From Microbulbifer litoralis (lineage in GTDB: Bacteria; Pseudomonadota; Gammaproteobacteria; Pseudomonadales; Cellvibrionaceae): a stretch of DNA of 64,000 bases. The DNA lies in contig NZ_JALKCV010000002.1 in assembly GCF_023634065.1 (NCBI RefSeq), positions 484,842-548,841 of the forward strand, given 5' to 3'. A program made the translations under genes and the position numbers. This document shows, one piece after another, positions 28,277 to 37,559 of the stretch. Under the pieces are notes generated by a model. That model did no database searches. It saw nothing but the letters and a program-made list of their open reading frames with translations, and was not told the DNA's origin. The stretch's first letter is position 1. Every line of letters begins with the position of its first letter.

Positions 28277-29659
28277 ATGAAAAAGAATAAAAAGCCCGCG
28301 ACGGCGCAAGCCGTCGCCTGCCCGAAGGCGCCTACCAGCGTGTTGATCAATACCGTCGCCCTCGCGATTTCGCTACTGGCGGTGGTCTGGTTGCGCGAAT
28401 ACGGCCAGCAGTTGCCATCTCGTACTGCCGGCCTGGTGGTGGTCTGTGTGGCACTGGCGCTGCCGATCGTGTTGCTGGAGTGGCTGTTCCTGAAGCCCTA
28501 CCGCAACCCGTCGGCGGGGCTGGATTTCAGCGCGCCGCGCAAGCGGGGCAGTGCCAACCGCACCGCGGTCAAGCTGTTGGGCTTTTACTGCACGGTGGGG
28601 CTGGTGGCACTGGTCTACTGGCTCTTTCCGGAATATCACGGCTCCTTTTACGACAATTATTACGCGGTAGTGAAAGCCGTGTTGCCCTGGTGGCTGTTGC
28701 TGGCGGTGCCGTATTTCTACTGGCTCGACGGCCATATGCAAAAACCGAAGGACGCCTACTGGCAGCTGGGCAACTGGTTGCTGGGACGCAGCCGGGACAA
28801 CAGTGGCCGCGTTGCCGACGGTCGTGCCATCGGGCAGCTGTTCCTCGGCTGGCTGGTAAAACTGTTCTTCCTGCCGCTGATGTTTGTCTACCTGGGCAAC
28901 AACCTGACCACACTGCTGAATTTTGATTTCGCCCGCATGGCGGGCAATTTCAAGGCGGTGTTCGATTTCACCTTCAACTTTCTCTACTACATCGACTTGC
29001 TGTACGTGACGGTGGGGTATGTCTGCACCCTGCGGTTGTTCGACTCCCATATCCGCAGTGCCGAACCGAGTTTTCTCGGTTGGGGTGTGGCGCTGATCAG
29101 CTACCAGCCGTTCTGGAGCACCTTTTCCGGCACTTACCTGAAATACGACCAGGGGCCGGCCTGGGGCTACTGGTTCTGGAGTACGCCGGTGATGTATGGA
29201 ATCTGGGGTGCGGCGATCCTGCTGCTGATTGCGATCTATGTCTGGGCGAGTATCCCCTTCGGGATCCGCTTTTCCAACCTGACGCACCGGGGGATCCTGA
29301 CCAACGGCCCCTATCGCTATACCAAGCACCCGGCATACGTGAGCAAGAACCTGTCCTGGTGGATGATCTCCATGCCGTTCATGGTGAGCGGCAGTGGTTC
29401 CGAAGCGGTGCGCCAGTCGCTGTTACTCCTGTTGGTGAATTTTGTTTACTTCATGCGCGCGCGCACCGAAGAGCGACACCTGTCCTGGGATCCGGACTAT
29501 GTCGCCTATGCGCGCTATATCGAGCAGCGGGGCCTGTTTGCGTTTGTCGGCCGCTGGTTCCCGCTGTTGCGATTCAATCCCGGGCGCCTGTTCAACCTGC
29601 CCGGACAGACTTCCGACCAGCCCGCGCGGCCACCGGCGGCGGGGCTGGCGACAGATTAA
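28277..29659 (+). CDS. Isoprenylcysteine carboxyl-methyltransferase-like membrane protein
   Basis: A 460-residue polytopic protein with about ten hydrophobic segments. The last third has the ICMT/PEMT-type methyltransferase core: GILTNGPYRYTKHPAYVSKN near residue 335, where HPAY is the S-adenosylmethionine-binding hallmark, and EERHLSWDPDYVAYARYI near 400. The N-terminal two thirds are not of a family I recognise, so this is an extended member. Its substrate is unknown; bacterial members methylate lipids or small molecules. It sits between two chitinases, 12 bp before the second, so probably co-transcribed with it. Confidence 0.75.
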   Translation: MKKNKKPATAQAVACPKAPTSVLINTVALAISLLAVVWLREYGQQLPSRTAGLVVVCVALALPIVLLEWLFLKPYRNPSAGLDFSAPRKRGSANRTAVKLLGFYCTVGLVALVYWLFPEYHGSFYDNYYAVVKAVLPWWLLLAVPYFYWLDGHMQKPKDAYWQLGNWLLGRSRDNSGRVADGRAIGQLFLGWLVKLFFLPLMFVYLGNNLTTLLNFDFARMAGNFKAVFDFTFNFLYYIDLLYVTVGYVCTLRLFDSHIRSAEPSFLGWGVALISYQPFWSTFSGTYLKYDQGPAWGYWFWSTPVMYGIWGAAILLLIAIYVWASIPFGIRFSNLTHRGILTNGPYRYTKHPAYVSKNLSWWMISMPFMVSGSGSEAVRQSLLLLLVNFVYFMRARTEERHLSWDPDYVAYARYIEQRGLFAFVGRWFPLLRFNPGRLFNLPGQTSDQPARPPAAGLATD

Positions 29660-29671
29660 GGAATCGAAACG

Positions 29672-31222
29672 ATGAAAATGTTATGGCTGGGCGTCGCTGC
29701 CCTGAGCCTCGTCGCGGCCAGGGCCGCGGCGGTGGACTGCAGCAGCCTGCCCGACTGGCAAGAGTCCGCCGTCTATGTCGGCGGCGACAGTGTTCAGCAT
29801 CTCTCCAACGCCTACACCGCCAACTGGTGGACCCAGGCCGAGAACCCGGCGACCAACTCCGGTACCTGGGATGTATGGGCATACGACGGTGCCTGCGATG
29901 GTTCCGGTAGTTCCAGTTCCTCTTCCAGCTCCTCGTCGAGCTCTTCTTCTTCCAGCTCTTCTTCCTCCAGTTCTTCGTCCTCTTCCGGAGGCAGTGGCGG
30001 CAGCTGCGATGCGCCGCAGTATGTGGCCGGTACCGCCTACGCCGCCGGCGAGCTGGTACAGAATGTCGGCCTGGAATTCCGCTGCGATATCGCCGGCTGG
30101 TGCTCGTCCGACGCGGCCTGGGCCTATGCGCCGGGCGAGGGCGCCCACTGGCAGGACGCCTGGAGCCAGGTCGGGGACTGTTCCGGCGGTGGCAGTTCCA
30201 GCAGCTCTTCGGGCGGTTCCTCGAGCAGCTCGTCGAGTTCCTCCGGCAGTTCCGGCGGCGGCAACAGCGGTCTGCTGCCGGACCACGCGCTGGTGGGTTA
30301 CTGGCACAACTTCGACAACGGCTCCGGTCTCTACCGCATCAGCGAGGTGTCCGATGTCTGGGACGTGATCGTGGTGGCCTTTGCCGATGACGCCGGCAAT
30401 GGCAATGTGGCCTTCAACCTGGATCCGGGTCTCGATAAGCAGCAGTTTATCGACGATATCGCGGCCAAGCGGGCCGAGGGCAAGATCGTCGTGGTGTCGT
30501 TTGGCGGCCAGAATGGCACCGTGACGCTGAACAGCCAGCAGAACGTCGACAACTTTGTCGCCAGCACCGCGGCGATGATCGACGAGTATGGCTTCGACGG
30601 TATCGATATCGACCTGGAATCCGGTGCCGGTGTCATGCACGGTGCGCCGGTGGTGCAGAACCTGGTGGATGCGGTCCGGCAGCTCAAGCAGCAGTACCCG
30701 GATATGTATCTGTCCATGGCGCCGGAGCATCCCTATGTGCAGGGCGGTTACGTGGCCTACACCGGCATCTGGGGCGCCTACCTGCCGATGATCGACCAGC
30801 TGCGCAACGAACTGGACCTGCTGCACGTGCAGCTGTACAACAACGGCGGCCTGTCGACGCCATACAATGCCCAGGCCTACCCGGCCGGATCGGTGGACAT
30901 GATGGTTGCGTCGGCACTGATGCTGATCGAGGGCTTCCCGCTGGGCGGCGGCTCGGCCGGCTACTTCGATGGCCTGGCGCCGGAGCAGGTGGCCCTGGGG
31001 CTGCCGTCCGGGCCCAGCTCCGCCGGCAGTGGCCAGGCGACCACCGCGGATATCAACCGCGCCCTGGACTGCCTGACGGCGCTGGCCAACTGCGGTTCAC
31101 TGACCCCGGGCCAGGCCTATCCGGATTTCAACGGCGTCATGACCTGGTCCATCAACTGGGATATGCACGACGGCGGTATCTTCTCCGGGCCGGTGGGCAG
31201 CCATGTGCACAACCTGCCGTAG
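29672..31222 (+). CDS. Secreted chitinase, GH18 (ChiC-like) with two CBM5/12-type modules
   Basis: A 516-residue exported glycoside hydrolase. The signal peptide covers about residues 1-20. A CBM5/12 module follows (about 23-73, ESAVYVGGDSVQ ... NWWTQAEN), then a polyserine linker of about 30 residues, a second carbohydrate-binding module (about 112-170, CDAPQYVAG ... WQDAWSQVGDC), and another Ser/Gly linker. The GH18 barrel runs from about residue 205 and has the catalytic DGIDIDLE at 309-316 (Glu316 proton donor) and a TWSINWD strand near the end. The barrel resembles Serratia ChiC or Streptomyces-type chitinases, unlike the neighbour chitinase. ATG 29672. Confidence 0.93.
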   Translation: MKMLWLGVAALSLVAARAAAVDCSSLPDWQESAVYVGGDSVQHLSNAYTANWWTQAENPATNSGTWDVWAYDGACDGSGSSSSSSSSSSSSSSSSSSSSSSSSSSGGSGGSCDAPQYVAGTAYAAGELVQNVGLEFRCDIAGWCSSDAAWAYAPGEGAHWQDAWSQVGDCSGGGSSSSSSGGSSSSSSSSSGSSGGGNSGLLPDHALVGYWHNFDNGSGLYRISEVSDVWDVIVVAFADDAGNGNVAFNLDPGLDKQQFIDDIAAKRAEGKIVVVSFGGQNGTVTLNSQQNVDNFVASTAAMIDEYGFDGIDIDLESGAGVMHGAPVVQNLVDAVRQLKQQYPDMYLSMAPEHPYVQGGYVAYTGIWGAYLPMIDQLRNELDLLHVQLYNNGGLSTPYNAQAYPAGSVDMMVASALMLIEGFPLGGGSAGYFDGLAPEQVALGLPSGPSSAGSGQATTADINRALDCLTALANCGSLTPGQAYPDFNGVMTWSINWDMHDGGIFSGPVGSHVHNLP

Positions 31223-31249
31223 CGGATAAACCACTGATTCGCTGTACCG

Positions 31250-31274
31250 AAACGGGGCCTGCGGGCCCCGTTTT
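31250..31274 (+). terminator. Rho-independent terminator after the second chitinase
   Basis: A GC-rich stem AACGGGGCC/GGCCCCGTT with a short loop is followed by TTTT (31271-31274), about 28 bp after the stop codon. A-residues on the left arm make it potentially active on both strands, which would also serve the convergent gene at 31313. Confidence 0.85.
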
Positions 31275-31312
31275 CAATAGTGGATGCAAGCCGGGCTGTA
31301 CGTTTGGTCGCT

Positions 31313-31546
31313 TCAGCTCCGGTCGATTATCTCGTCGTGACCGGCGCGCGCCGCACAGTGGGCGCAGCAGTAATATTTGCCCTCGGCCTCGGTGCCGTGG
31401 CCGAGAATACGCGTATTGCACTGGTCGCAGCGGGGCGCCAGTGCCTGGATTGCGCACTCGAAACTATCGAAGGTATGGGATTCATTGCCGATGGTGATTT
31501 CCATCGTCTTGTCGTACTGGTTGCCGCAGGTTTCGCACTGGTTCAT
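31313..31546 (-). CDS. Small zinc-ribbon/metallothionein-like protein
   Basis: A 77-residue Cys-rich cytoplasmic protein. It has four Cys groups: CETC at the start, FDSFEC near 30, CDQC near 40, and YYCCAHC near 65. It belongs to a small conserved family annotated as prokaryotic metallothionein or zinc-binding protein; metal binding is very likely, function unknown. The frame extends to 31729, but the ATG at 31546 has GGAGA seven bases upstream and starts the conserved part. Confidence 0.82.
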   Translation of the reverse strand: MNQCETCGNQYDKTMEITIGNESHTFDSFECAIQALAPRCDQCNTRILGHGTEAEGKYYCCAHCAARAGHDEIIDRS

Positions 31547-31746
31547 GACCGGTCTCCGTTTTTTCCCGGCGCGGCGCGCTGCGCCGCCGGGCGGGGTGGT
31601 GCACTGTTTCGCGCTGGATGGCACTTTCTGCGCGAGGCCGTGCACCAGTTCATGGATGCTTCCAGTCAAAGCATAGAAGAACCGTCGACATTTGGCGGAT
31701 GCTTCTACACTTTGGGAGTATGCAGTCATTACCGAGGTATCCAGCC

Positions 31747-32043
31747 ATGAACGAACGCAAAGAGAAGACGGCCTATCGCAAAAAGATGGATGCGCGATTG
31801 AAGGAGTGGAACGCGGAAATCGAAAAGCTCCAGGCGAAGGCCGAGGAGGCGGGGGCCGACGCGGAGGTCAAGTACCGGGACCAGCTCAAGGATCTGCGCA
31901 CCAAGCGCGATGCGCTGCAGGAAAAAGTGAACCACATGCAGGAGCAGAGCGGCGATGCCTGGCAGGAGATGAAGGCCGGCGTCGAAAACGCCTGGGGTGA
32001 GCTGAAGCAGTCCATCGACCGCGCCCGCGACCGTATGCGTTGA
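31747..32043 (+). CDS. Coiled-coil stress-response protein (sll1863-like)
   Basis: A 98-residue, highly charged protein predicted to be almost entirely alpha-helical coiled coil (KKMDARLKEWNAEIEKLQAK and similar heptads), ending in ENAWGELKQSIDRARDRMR. This pattern matches the small sll1863 family stress-response proteins; the assignment is from memory. The start ATG 31747 is chosen because the charged conserved region begins there. Divergent from the zinc-ribbon gene. Confidence 0.75.
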   Translation: MNERKEKTAYRKKMDARLKEWNAEIEKLQAKAEEAGADAEVKYRDQLKDLRTKRDALQEKVNHMQEQSGDAWQEMKAGVENAWGELKQSIDRARDRMR

Positions 32044-32106
32044 GCCCGCGGCGGCAGCCGGGCCGGCGGGCGAAAGACGTGTCGCCCCGGTCCGGCGTCG
32101 CGCTAC

Positions 32107-32979
32107 TCAGAGATCGATCCGCAACGACAGGTCGATGGCGCGCAGGTGCTTGGTCAGGCTGCCGGAGGAGATGTAATCCACATCCAGCCCGGCCAGCTGC
32201 TGCAGCCGCTCGCTGTCGACGCTGCCGGAGATCTCGATCCTGGCTCGGCCGCGGGCCAGCTCCAGTGCGGAGCGGGTGTCTGTATCGCTGAACTCGTCCA
32301 GCATGATCACCTCGGCACCGCCGTCCAATGCCTGTCGCAGCTCCTCCAGGTTCTCCACCTCCACTTCCACCAGTGCGCCCGGTTTGATGCGGCGCGCCTG
32401 GGCGATGGCGTTGCCAATACCGCCGGCCGCGGCGATATGGTTTTCCTTGATCAGGAAGGCATCGTAGAGGCCGATGCGGTGATTGTGTCCACCGCCGCAG
32501 AGCACCGCGTATTTCTGGGCGCTGCGCAGGCCCGGGATCGTCTTGCGGGTATCGAGGATCCTGATATTGGTGCCGTGCGCCGCGTTCGCCGCCGCCACGC
32601 GCTCGGCGTATTGCGACGCGGTGGTGGCGGTGCCGGACAGGGTCTGCAGGAAGTTCAGCGCCGTGCGTTCGCCGGTCAGGATGGCGCGGGCGTTGCCCGC
32701 CAGTTCGAAAAGCACCGTCTCCGCTGCGACGCGGTCGCCATCTTCGCAGTGCCAGGTCAGTTGCAGTTCCGGGTCCAACTGGCGGAACACCTCTTCCACC
32801 CAGGCGCGGCCGCAGACAACACAGTCCTCGCGGGTAATGACCCTTGCCCGGGCCTCGCGATCGGCGGGAATCAACTGTGCGGTGATGTCACCGCTGCCCA
32901 GGTCTTCGGCCAGTGCCGTGCGCACGGCGCGCTGCAGGTCGGCGGTGATATCGGGGATGGCGGTATCCTGTGGTTGCAT
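32107..32979 (-). CDS. nadC: Nicotinate-nucleotide diphosphorylase (carboxylating)
   Basis: NadC (quinolinate phosphoribosyltransferase) turns quinolinate and PRPP into nicotinate mononucleotide in NAD synthesis. The 290-residue product has the [15 protein letters not shown]-terminus, the [17 protein letters not shown] substrate block, [12 protein letters not shown], the [25 protein letters not shown]-binding segment and the LDEFS barrel-end motif. Divergent from the DUF1631-ampDE group, a gene order shared with pseudomonads. Confidence 0.96.
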   Translation of the reverse strand: MQPQDTAIPDITADLQRAVRTALAEDLGSGDITAQLIPADREARARVITREDCVVCGRAWVEEVFRQLDPELQLTWHCEDGDRVAAETVLFELAGNARAILTGERTALNFLQTLSGTATTASQYAERVAAANAAHGTNIRILDTRKTIPGLRSAQKYAVLCGGGHNHRIGLYDAFLIKENHIAAAGGIGNAIAQARRIKPGALVEVEVENLEELRQALDGGAEVIMLDEFSDTDTRSALELARGRARIEISGSVDSERLQQLAGLDVDYISSGSLTKHLRAIDLSLRIDL

Positions 32980-33296
32980 GCGGGGAACCTCTGTTGCGGA
33001 GGGGCAAGTTTAACGCAAAACGGCGCCCTGTCCGGCCGCGCGGTTGGCCCCGGGTATGGAACCGGGATGGGCCGGGCGAATATGCCTGTGACCGGCGTCT
33101 CAAATCCGGTTGCCGAAGTTGCGCAGTGGCCCGCAAGCGTCTGAGAATAGGTACTTACGGATAAACTCTCCGCGGCAAAGCGCTGTCTTTGCGGCGGCCG
33201 ATAGAGCAGTCGGTTACCGCGGCGTGCCCGGGCGCGCGCGCTCCACGCTATCAATTGCGCAGGGTCCCGGCTGGGTACCCGCAGGGCGATCAGAAA
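32980..33296. other. nadC/DUF1631 divergent intergenic region
   Basis: A 317-bp GC-rich gap that must hold both divergent promoters. No box pair of convincing quality and no gene were seen. The DUF1631 reading frame stays open back to 33189, but with no conserved sequence. Confidence 0.4.
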
Positions 33297-35621
33297 ATGA
33301 ACGATTCCAACAATGTGATTTCACTGTCGGACAAGGGCGCCGGCAGCCAGGGCGCTTCGGCGCGCAGGACCATGCCGTTGGCTTCGGCAGTGGTGACACT
33401 GCGGGAAAAGGCGCGCGGCCGGTTGCTGGAACAGTTCAAACAGCTGTTTGGCAAGGTGGACGACTCGCTCTTCTCGATGGCGGAGCGGGCCCACGGCCAG
33501 GAGGAGCAGGACGGGCTCTTCCAGGCGCTGCGCCTGCTGCGGGTGGAGCGGCGCAATGTCGCCCAGCGCTTCGGCGACAATATCGATGACGCCTTCCAGG
33601 TACAGCCGCAGGAGGCCGGGGACGAAGAGGCGTTCGCCTCGGACAATCTCTCCCTGGTTCACAACGACGACCTGGAACAGCTGGTGGCCGCGGATACCAT
33701 GGTCGCCAACGCCAAGCGCGATTTTGCCGAACCGGTCACCGAACTCTGCCTGCGCCTCGACACCCTCTACTCCGTCAAGATTTACGAAAAGAGCAATCCG
33801 CTCGGCCCCGACGCCATCTGCGAGGCCTTCGTCCAGGCGATTCGCCCGCTGGATATCCATATCCGCGCCCGCCTGGTACTGCTGAAGAAATTCGAGCAGG
33901 TGGTGATGTTGAACCTGCGGGAGTTCTACGAGCAGTGTAACCAGTTGCTGGTAGAGCAGGGTGTGCTGCCCTCGCTGCGCGAGCAGCGCCGCGTCGCTCG
34001 CCAGCGCGCGGTGCAGCGCCCCGCGGCGCCGCAGGGCGGTTACCAGCAGGGCGATGCCGCGCCGGCGGGCGGTTCCGCGCAGGGTGTTTCCGCCCCGGCG
34101 GGGCAGGGCATGGGCCAGGCCGGTGTCAGCGGTGGCAGTTACTCTCCCGGGTTGCTACCGGCCACGGCCGGGCTGGCGCCCATGCCGTCCGGCGACCTGC
34201 TCGGGCACCTGGGCGAGCTGCAGCAGAATGTGGATTACCAGGATGCCGGTGATATCCAATTGCTGAATGTCGGGAGCCTGTTGCAACAGCGACTGGTGGA
34301 TGCCAAGCAGTCCGCGTCTCTGGCCAAGGTGGACAGTGACATCATCAAGCTGGTGGAAATGCTGTTCTCGTTCATTCTCGAGGATCGCAACCTGGCCGAA
34401 CCGATCAAGGCGCAGCTGGGGCGCATGCAGTTGCCGCTGCTGAAAGTGGCCATTGCCGACAAGTCGTTTTTCAGCAAGGGTGGCCACCCGGCGCGCAAAC
34501 TGTTGAACGAACTGGCGGACGCCGCCACCGGCTGGCAGGCCGGCGAGGACTACGAGTCCGACCCGCTCTACTGCGAAGTGGGGCAGGTGGTCGAGCGGGT
34601 GTTGAGCGAGTTCGACCGGGATATCGATATCTTCGCGACGCTGCTGGAGCGTTTCCGCCAGTTCATGACCCGCGAGCGCAAGCGCGCCGAGATGCTGGAG
34701 CGCCGCGTGGTGGACGAGGCGGATGGCCGCGCCAAGACCCAGGCGGCGCGGGCGCGCGTGGCCGCGGTCATGGACGCGCTGGTCGCCGAGCGGGAATTGC
34801 CCGAGGTGGTGCACGACTGGCTGCACAAGGTCTGGAACAATGTGCTGTTCCTGACCTGTGTCAAAGAGGGCACCGAGAGCGAAGCCTGGAGCCGCGATGT
34901 GCGCACCGCGCGCGACCTGGTCTGGAGTGTACAGGCGCCGATGCCCGACAGCCGCCAGCAATTGCTGGGGCTGTTGCCCGCGTTGCAGGAGCGCCTGCGC
35001 GCCGGTGTCGAGGCGGTATCAATGAACCCGTTCGAGGCCCGTGGCCTGTTTGCGGGCCTGAAGGAAATCTACCGCGAGCGTTTCGCACTGGCACAGAAGC
35101 TGGCCGCCGAGCGCGAGCAGCGGGCCCGCGACCAGTTGGCGCAGGAGCGCCGCGAGGCCGAATCGGCGGCCGCCGGGGAACGACCCGAGGCAGAGGTGGC
35201 GGAGCCGCCGCCGGAAGTTGCCGAGGTGGTCTCGGTACCGCAGATGGAAGAATTGGAGCAGGCCGTCGCCGAGGCCGAAGTGGCACCGGCCGCGGAGCAG
35301 GAACAGCAGGGGCTGGGAGAGCTGCCGGAGAGCGACCCGCACTGGCAGATGACGTTCCGCCTGGCCCAGGGCAGCTGGTTCGAACTCAAGCGCTCCGATG
35401 ACGAACAGTTCCGCTGCCGCCTGGCCGCGGTGATCAAGGACATCGACCAGTTTATTTTCGTCAACCGCAACGGCGCCAAGGTGGCCGAATTCTCCCGCCT
35501 GGACCTGGCGCATGCGCTGCGCGGTGCCGAACTGATGCCGCTGGATGACGGTATGCTGTTCGAGCGCGCGTTGCAGTCGGTGATCGGCAACGTGCGCAGA
35601 AAACGCAGCGAGAATAAGTAA
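33297..35621 (+). CDS. DUF1631 family protein
   Basis: A 774-residue cytoplasmic protein of the DUF1631 family, of unknown biochemical role. It is mostly helical, with a Gln/Gly/Ala-rich low-complexity stretch near residues 240-290, a long charged coiled-coil-like region near 590-670, and a C-terminal block (about 680-774, WFELKRSDDEQFRCRLAAVI ... FIFVNRNG) that looks like a PilZ-type beta domain; the latter is inference. Position between nadC and ampD matches other gammaproteobacteria. ATG 33297 chosen because the upstream extension (to 33189) looks non-coding and AGGG precedes it. Confidence 0.9.
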   Translation: MNDSNNVISLSDKGAGSQGASARRTMPLASAVVTLREKARGRLLEQFKQLFGKVDDSLFSMAERAHGQEEQDGLFQALRLLRVERRNVAQRFGDNIDDAFQVQPQEAGDEEAFASDNLSLVHNDDLEQLVAADTMVANAKRDFAEPVTELCLRLDTLYSVKIYEKSNPLGPDAICEAFVQAIRPLDIHIRARLVLLKKFEQVVMLNLREFYEQCNQLLVEQGVLPSLREQRRVARQRAVQRPAAPQGGYQQGDAAPAGGSAQGVSAPAGQGMGQAGVSGGSYSPGLLPATAGLAPMPSGDLLGHLGELQQNVDYQDAGDIQLLNVGSLLQQRLVDAKQSASLAKVDSDIIKLVEMLFSFILEDRNLAEPIKAQLGRMQLPLLKVAIADKSFFSKGGHPARKLLNELADAATGWQAGEDYESDPLYCEVGQVVERVLSEFDRDIDIFATLLERFRQFMTRERKRAEMLERRVVDEADGRAKTQAARARVAAVMDALVAERELPEVVHDWLHKVWNNVLFLTCVKEGTESEAWSRDVRTARDLVWSVQAPMPDSRQQLLGLLPALQERLRAGVEAVSMNPFEARGLFAGLKEIYRERFALAQKLAAEREQRARDQLAQERREAESAAAGERPEAEVAEPPPEVAEVVSVPQMEELEQAVAEAEVAPAAEQEQQGLGELPESDPHWQMTFRLAQGSWFELKRSDDEQFRCRLAAVIKDIDQFIFVNRNGAKVAEFSRLDLAHALRGAELMPLDDGMLFERALQSVIGNVRRKRSENK

Positions 35622-35813
35622 CCGGATTCCCGTATTTCCCCTGCGGCCCGTGCGCCATACACGGGCCCGCTTTGCCCGGAGTCGTTCAACTCCGGACGAA
35701 ATCCCACTTCCATCTGTCACGACAGCCTTTCTTTGAGGGGGCGCTGATGTATGTGGTGGAGCATATTGGCGAAACGTGGATCGACATCGGCACCGGGCGC
35801 GCGTGAGCGACAA

Positions 35814-35843
35814 TTGGTATATCGGTCGGCGCTTCCATAAAAT
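35814..35843 (+). promoter_or_regulatory. Candidate sigma-70 promoter of ampDE
   Basis: -35 TTGGTA (35814-35819) and -10 TAAAAT (35838-35843) at 18-bp spacing lie 57 bp before the ampD start codon. Confidence 0.6.
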
Positions 35844-35899
35844 GGTATTCCACCGGAAGCGACCGCTGCCGGCGGTTGCGGAGCAGATGGGAGTCGAGC

Positions 35900-36460
35900 G
35901 TGAAGTACCAATTGGATTCCGGCTGGCTGGCCGGCGCCCGCCGGGTGCCCAGCCCGCATTGCAACGACCGGCCCGAGGGCTGCCCGGTGGACCTGCTGGT
36001 GGTCCACTGTATCAGCCTGCCACCGGGCGAGTATGGCGGCGCCCATATCGACGCCTTCTTTCTCGGCCAGCTGGATATCGATGCCCATCCGTATTTCGCC
36101 GAGATCGCCGCACTGCGGGTTTCCGCGCATATCCTGATCGACCGCAACGGTGTCGTAACCCAGTATGTGCCGCTCGACCGCCGCGCCTGGCACGCGGGTC
36201 AATCCGAATTCAACGGCCGCTGCAATTGCAATGACTTTTCTATCGGCATCGAACTCGAGGGGCTGGATACCGATTCCTACACCGACGCCCAATATGCAGC
36301 GCTGGCGGAGGTCACCGCCGCCATCCAGGCGGAGTATCCGCGCATTACCCGGGACAATATCACCGGCCACTCCGATATCGCCCCCGGTCGCAAACTGGAT
36401 CCCGGGCCCGGGTTTGACTGGCAGCGCTACTATCGCGGCCTGGACCAGGTCTGCGAGTGA
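35900..36460 (+). CDS. ampD: 1,6-anhydro-N-acetylmuramyl-L-alanine amidase AmpD
   Basis: AmpD is a cytoplasmic zinc amidase that removes the peptide from anhydro-muropeptides during wall recycling, so it keeps AmpC-type beta-lactamase induction low. The 186-residue product has the zinc ligands His in VVHCISLPPG, His and Asp in the GHSDIAPGRKLDPG block, and a substrate-site RRAWHAGQSEFNGR motif. GTG 35900 is preferred because GGGAG lies six bases before it; the frame extends only 8 codons further. Confidence 0.95.
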   Translation: MKYQLDSGWLAGARRVPSPHCNDRPEGCPVDLLVVHCISLPPGEYGGAHIDAFFLGQLDIDAHPYFAEIAALRVSAHILIDRNGVVTQYVPLDRRAWHAGQSEFNGRCNCNDFSIGIELEGLDTDSYTDAQYAALAEVTAAIQAEYPRITRDNITGHSDIAPGRKLDPGPGFDWQRYYRGLDQVCE

Positions 36461-36549
36461 CCCGGCGCTGCCCTGTACCCCCCGTGCCGCTTCCCCCTCT
36501 GCGCCGCCGGCGTTATTCTCTGCCTGAGAGAGATTGATCGAGAATAACT

Positions 36550-37416
36550 ATGGCACTTCTGACCGTGTTGCTGGCGTTGGGGTTGGTGCAGATATGGGGG
36601 TCCGGTGCACCGTTGCACCGGGATGGCTGGTTCTACCGCTGGCGGGAATACCTCGCGTTACGCCCCTGGCTGCGGGACAATCCCGGCCAATTGCTGGGGG
36701 CCTCGGTGTTGGCGCCAGTGGTGGTGGCCGCAGTGTTAATGGTGTTGGCGGAAGCGGCGCTGGGCTGGCTGGGCACGCTGGCGCTCGGCGTGCCGCTGTT
36801 GCTCTACACCCTCGGGCGCGGCAACTTCAACGAAATACTCGCGAACTATCTGCGCAACTGGTACCAGGGCGACCTGGAGGCGGCCAGGCAGAGCGCGGCC
36901 CCGCTGCTCGGCGACGGGGAGGGGGAGCGTGGCGATTCGCGCGAACTGCACGAGGAGGTGTTCCGCGGCGCCGCCTACTGCGCCTTCGAACGCCTGTTCG
37001 CGGTGCTTTTCTGGTATCTGTTACTGGGCATTCCCGGTGCCCTCCTGTACCGCCTCAGCGCTCTCTACAGGGCGCGGTTCTATGAACCGACGGCAGTGCG
37101 CTGGCTGTGGCTGCTGGAGTGGCTGCCGGTGCGCGTGATGGGGTTCACCTTCGCTATCGTGGGCAACTTTGCCGGTTGCTACCGCGCCTGGCGCCAGTGC
37201 CTGATGTGCCGCGAGCGGGCTACCGACGAGGTGCTGGAAGCCTACCTGGAAGGTGCCCTGGGCGGCATCGATGCCAGTGAGTGCAGTGTCGGCGTCGAGG
37301 TGGCCGAGGGGCAGCGTATTTGCGGCGCGCAGCTGGAGGGATTGCAGTCACTGCTGTCCCGCGCGCTGTTGCTGTGGATCACGGCCATGGCGCTGGCGGT
37401 CCTGTTCGACTTTTAA
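36550..37416 (+). CDS. ampE: Regulatory signalling modulator protein AmpE
   Basis: A CobD/AmpE-family inner-membrane protein of 288 residues that accompanies AmpD; its exact role in beta-lactamase signalling is unclear. It has four to five hydrophobic helices, the GRGNFNEILANYLRNWYQGD block near residue 90 and HEEVFRGAAYCAFERLFAVLFWYLLLGIPGALLYRL in the centre (part typical of AmpE). It follows ampD by 89 bp on the same strand. Confidence 0.88.
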   Translation: MALLTVLLALGLVQIWGSGAPLHRDGWFYRWREYLALRPWLRDNPGQLLGASVLAPVVVAAVLMVLAEAALGWLGTLALGVPLLLYTLGRGNFNEILANYLRNWYQGDLEAARQSAAPLLGDGEGERGDSRELHEEVFRGAAYCAFERLFAVLFWYLLLGIPGALLYRLSALYRARFYEPTAVRWLWLLEWLPVRVMGFTFAIVGNFAGCYRAWRQCLMCRERATDEVLEAYLEGALGGIDASECSVGVEVAEGQRICGAQLEGLQSLLSRALLLWITAMALAVLFDF

Positions 37417-37434
37417 ACGTTTCGCAGTCTCCCC

Positions 37435-37478
37435 GGAACAAAGTTGGTGAATTGGTACTAAGTTTGAAACTTTGTTCC
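37435..37478. repeat. 11-bp perfect inverted repeat before the aldehyde dehydrogenase gene
   Basis: GGAACAAAGTT (37435-37445) and its exact complement (37468-37478) are separated by 22 bp. An overlapping AAGTTGG/CCAACTT pair (37441-37447, 37484-37490) gives an alternative fold. It could be the ampE terminator structure, although no T-run follows, or an operator. Confidence 0.7.
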
Positions 37479-37488
37479 AGTCGCCAAC

Positions 37489-37517
37489 TTGACTTGCCCG
37501 GACCCGGTCCGGATATT
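37489..37517 (+). promoter_or_regulatory. Candidate promoter with palindromic operator in the spacer
   Basis: -35 TTGACT (37489-37494) and -10 GATATT (37512-37517) have 17-bp spacing. Most of the spacer is a 15-nt palindrome CCGGACC-C-GGTCCGG (37498-37512). A regulator bound there would block polymerase. 43 bp before the dehydrogenase start. Confidence 0.5.
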
Positions 37518-37559
37518 GCCATATTAATAACAACATGAATCAATTGGCGGGAACTTTCG

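Noticed and set aside
29903..29990. Serine-codon tracts in the chitinase genes as tandem DNA repeats
   Set aside because: They are in-frame polyserine linkers with mixed Ser codons (TCC, AGC, TCT, TCG), typical of Cellvibrionales enzymes, not slippage repeats.
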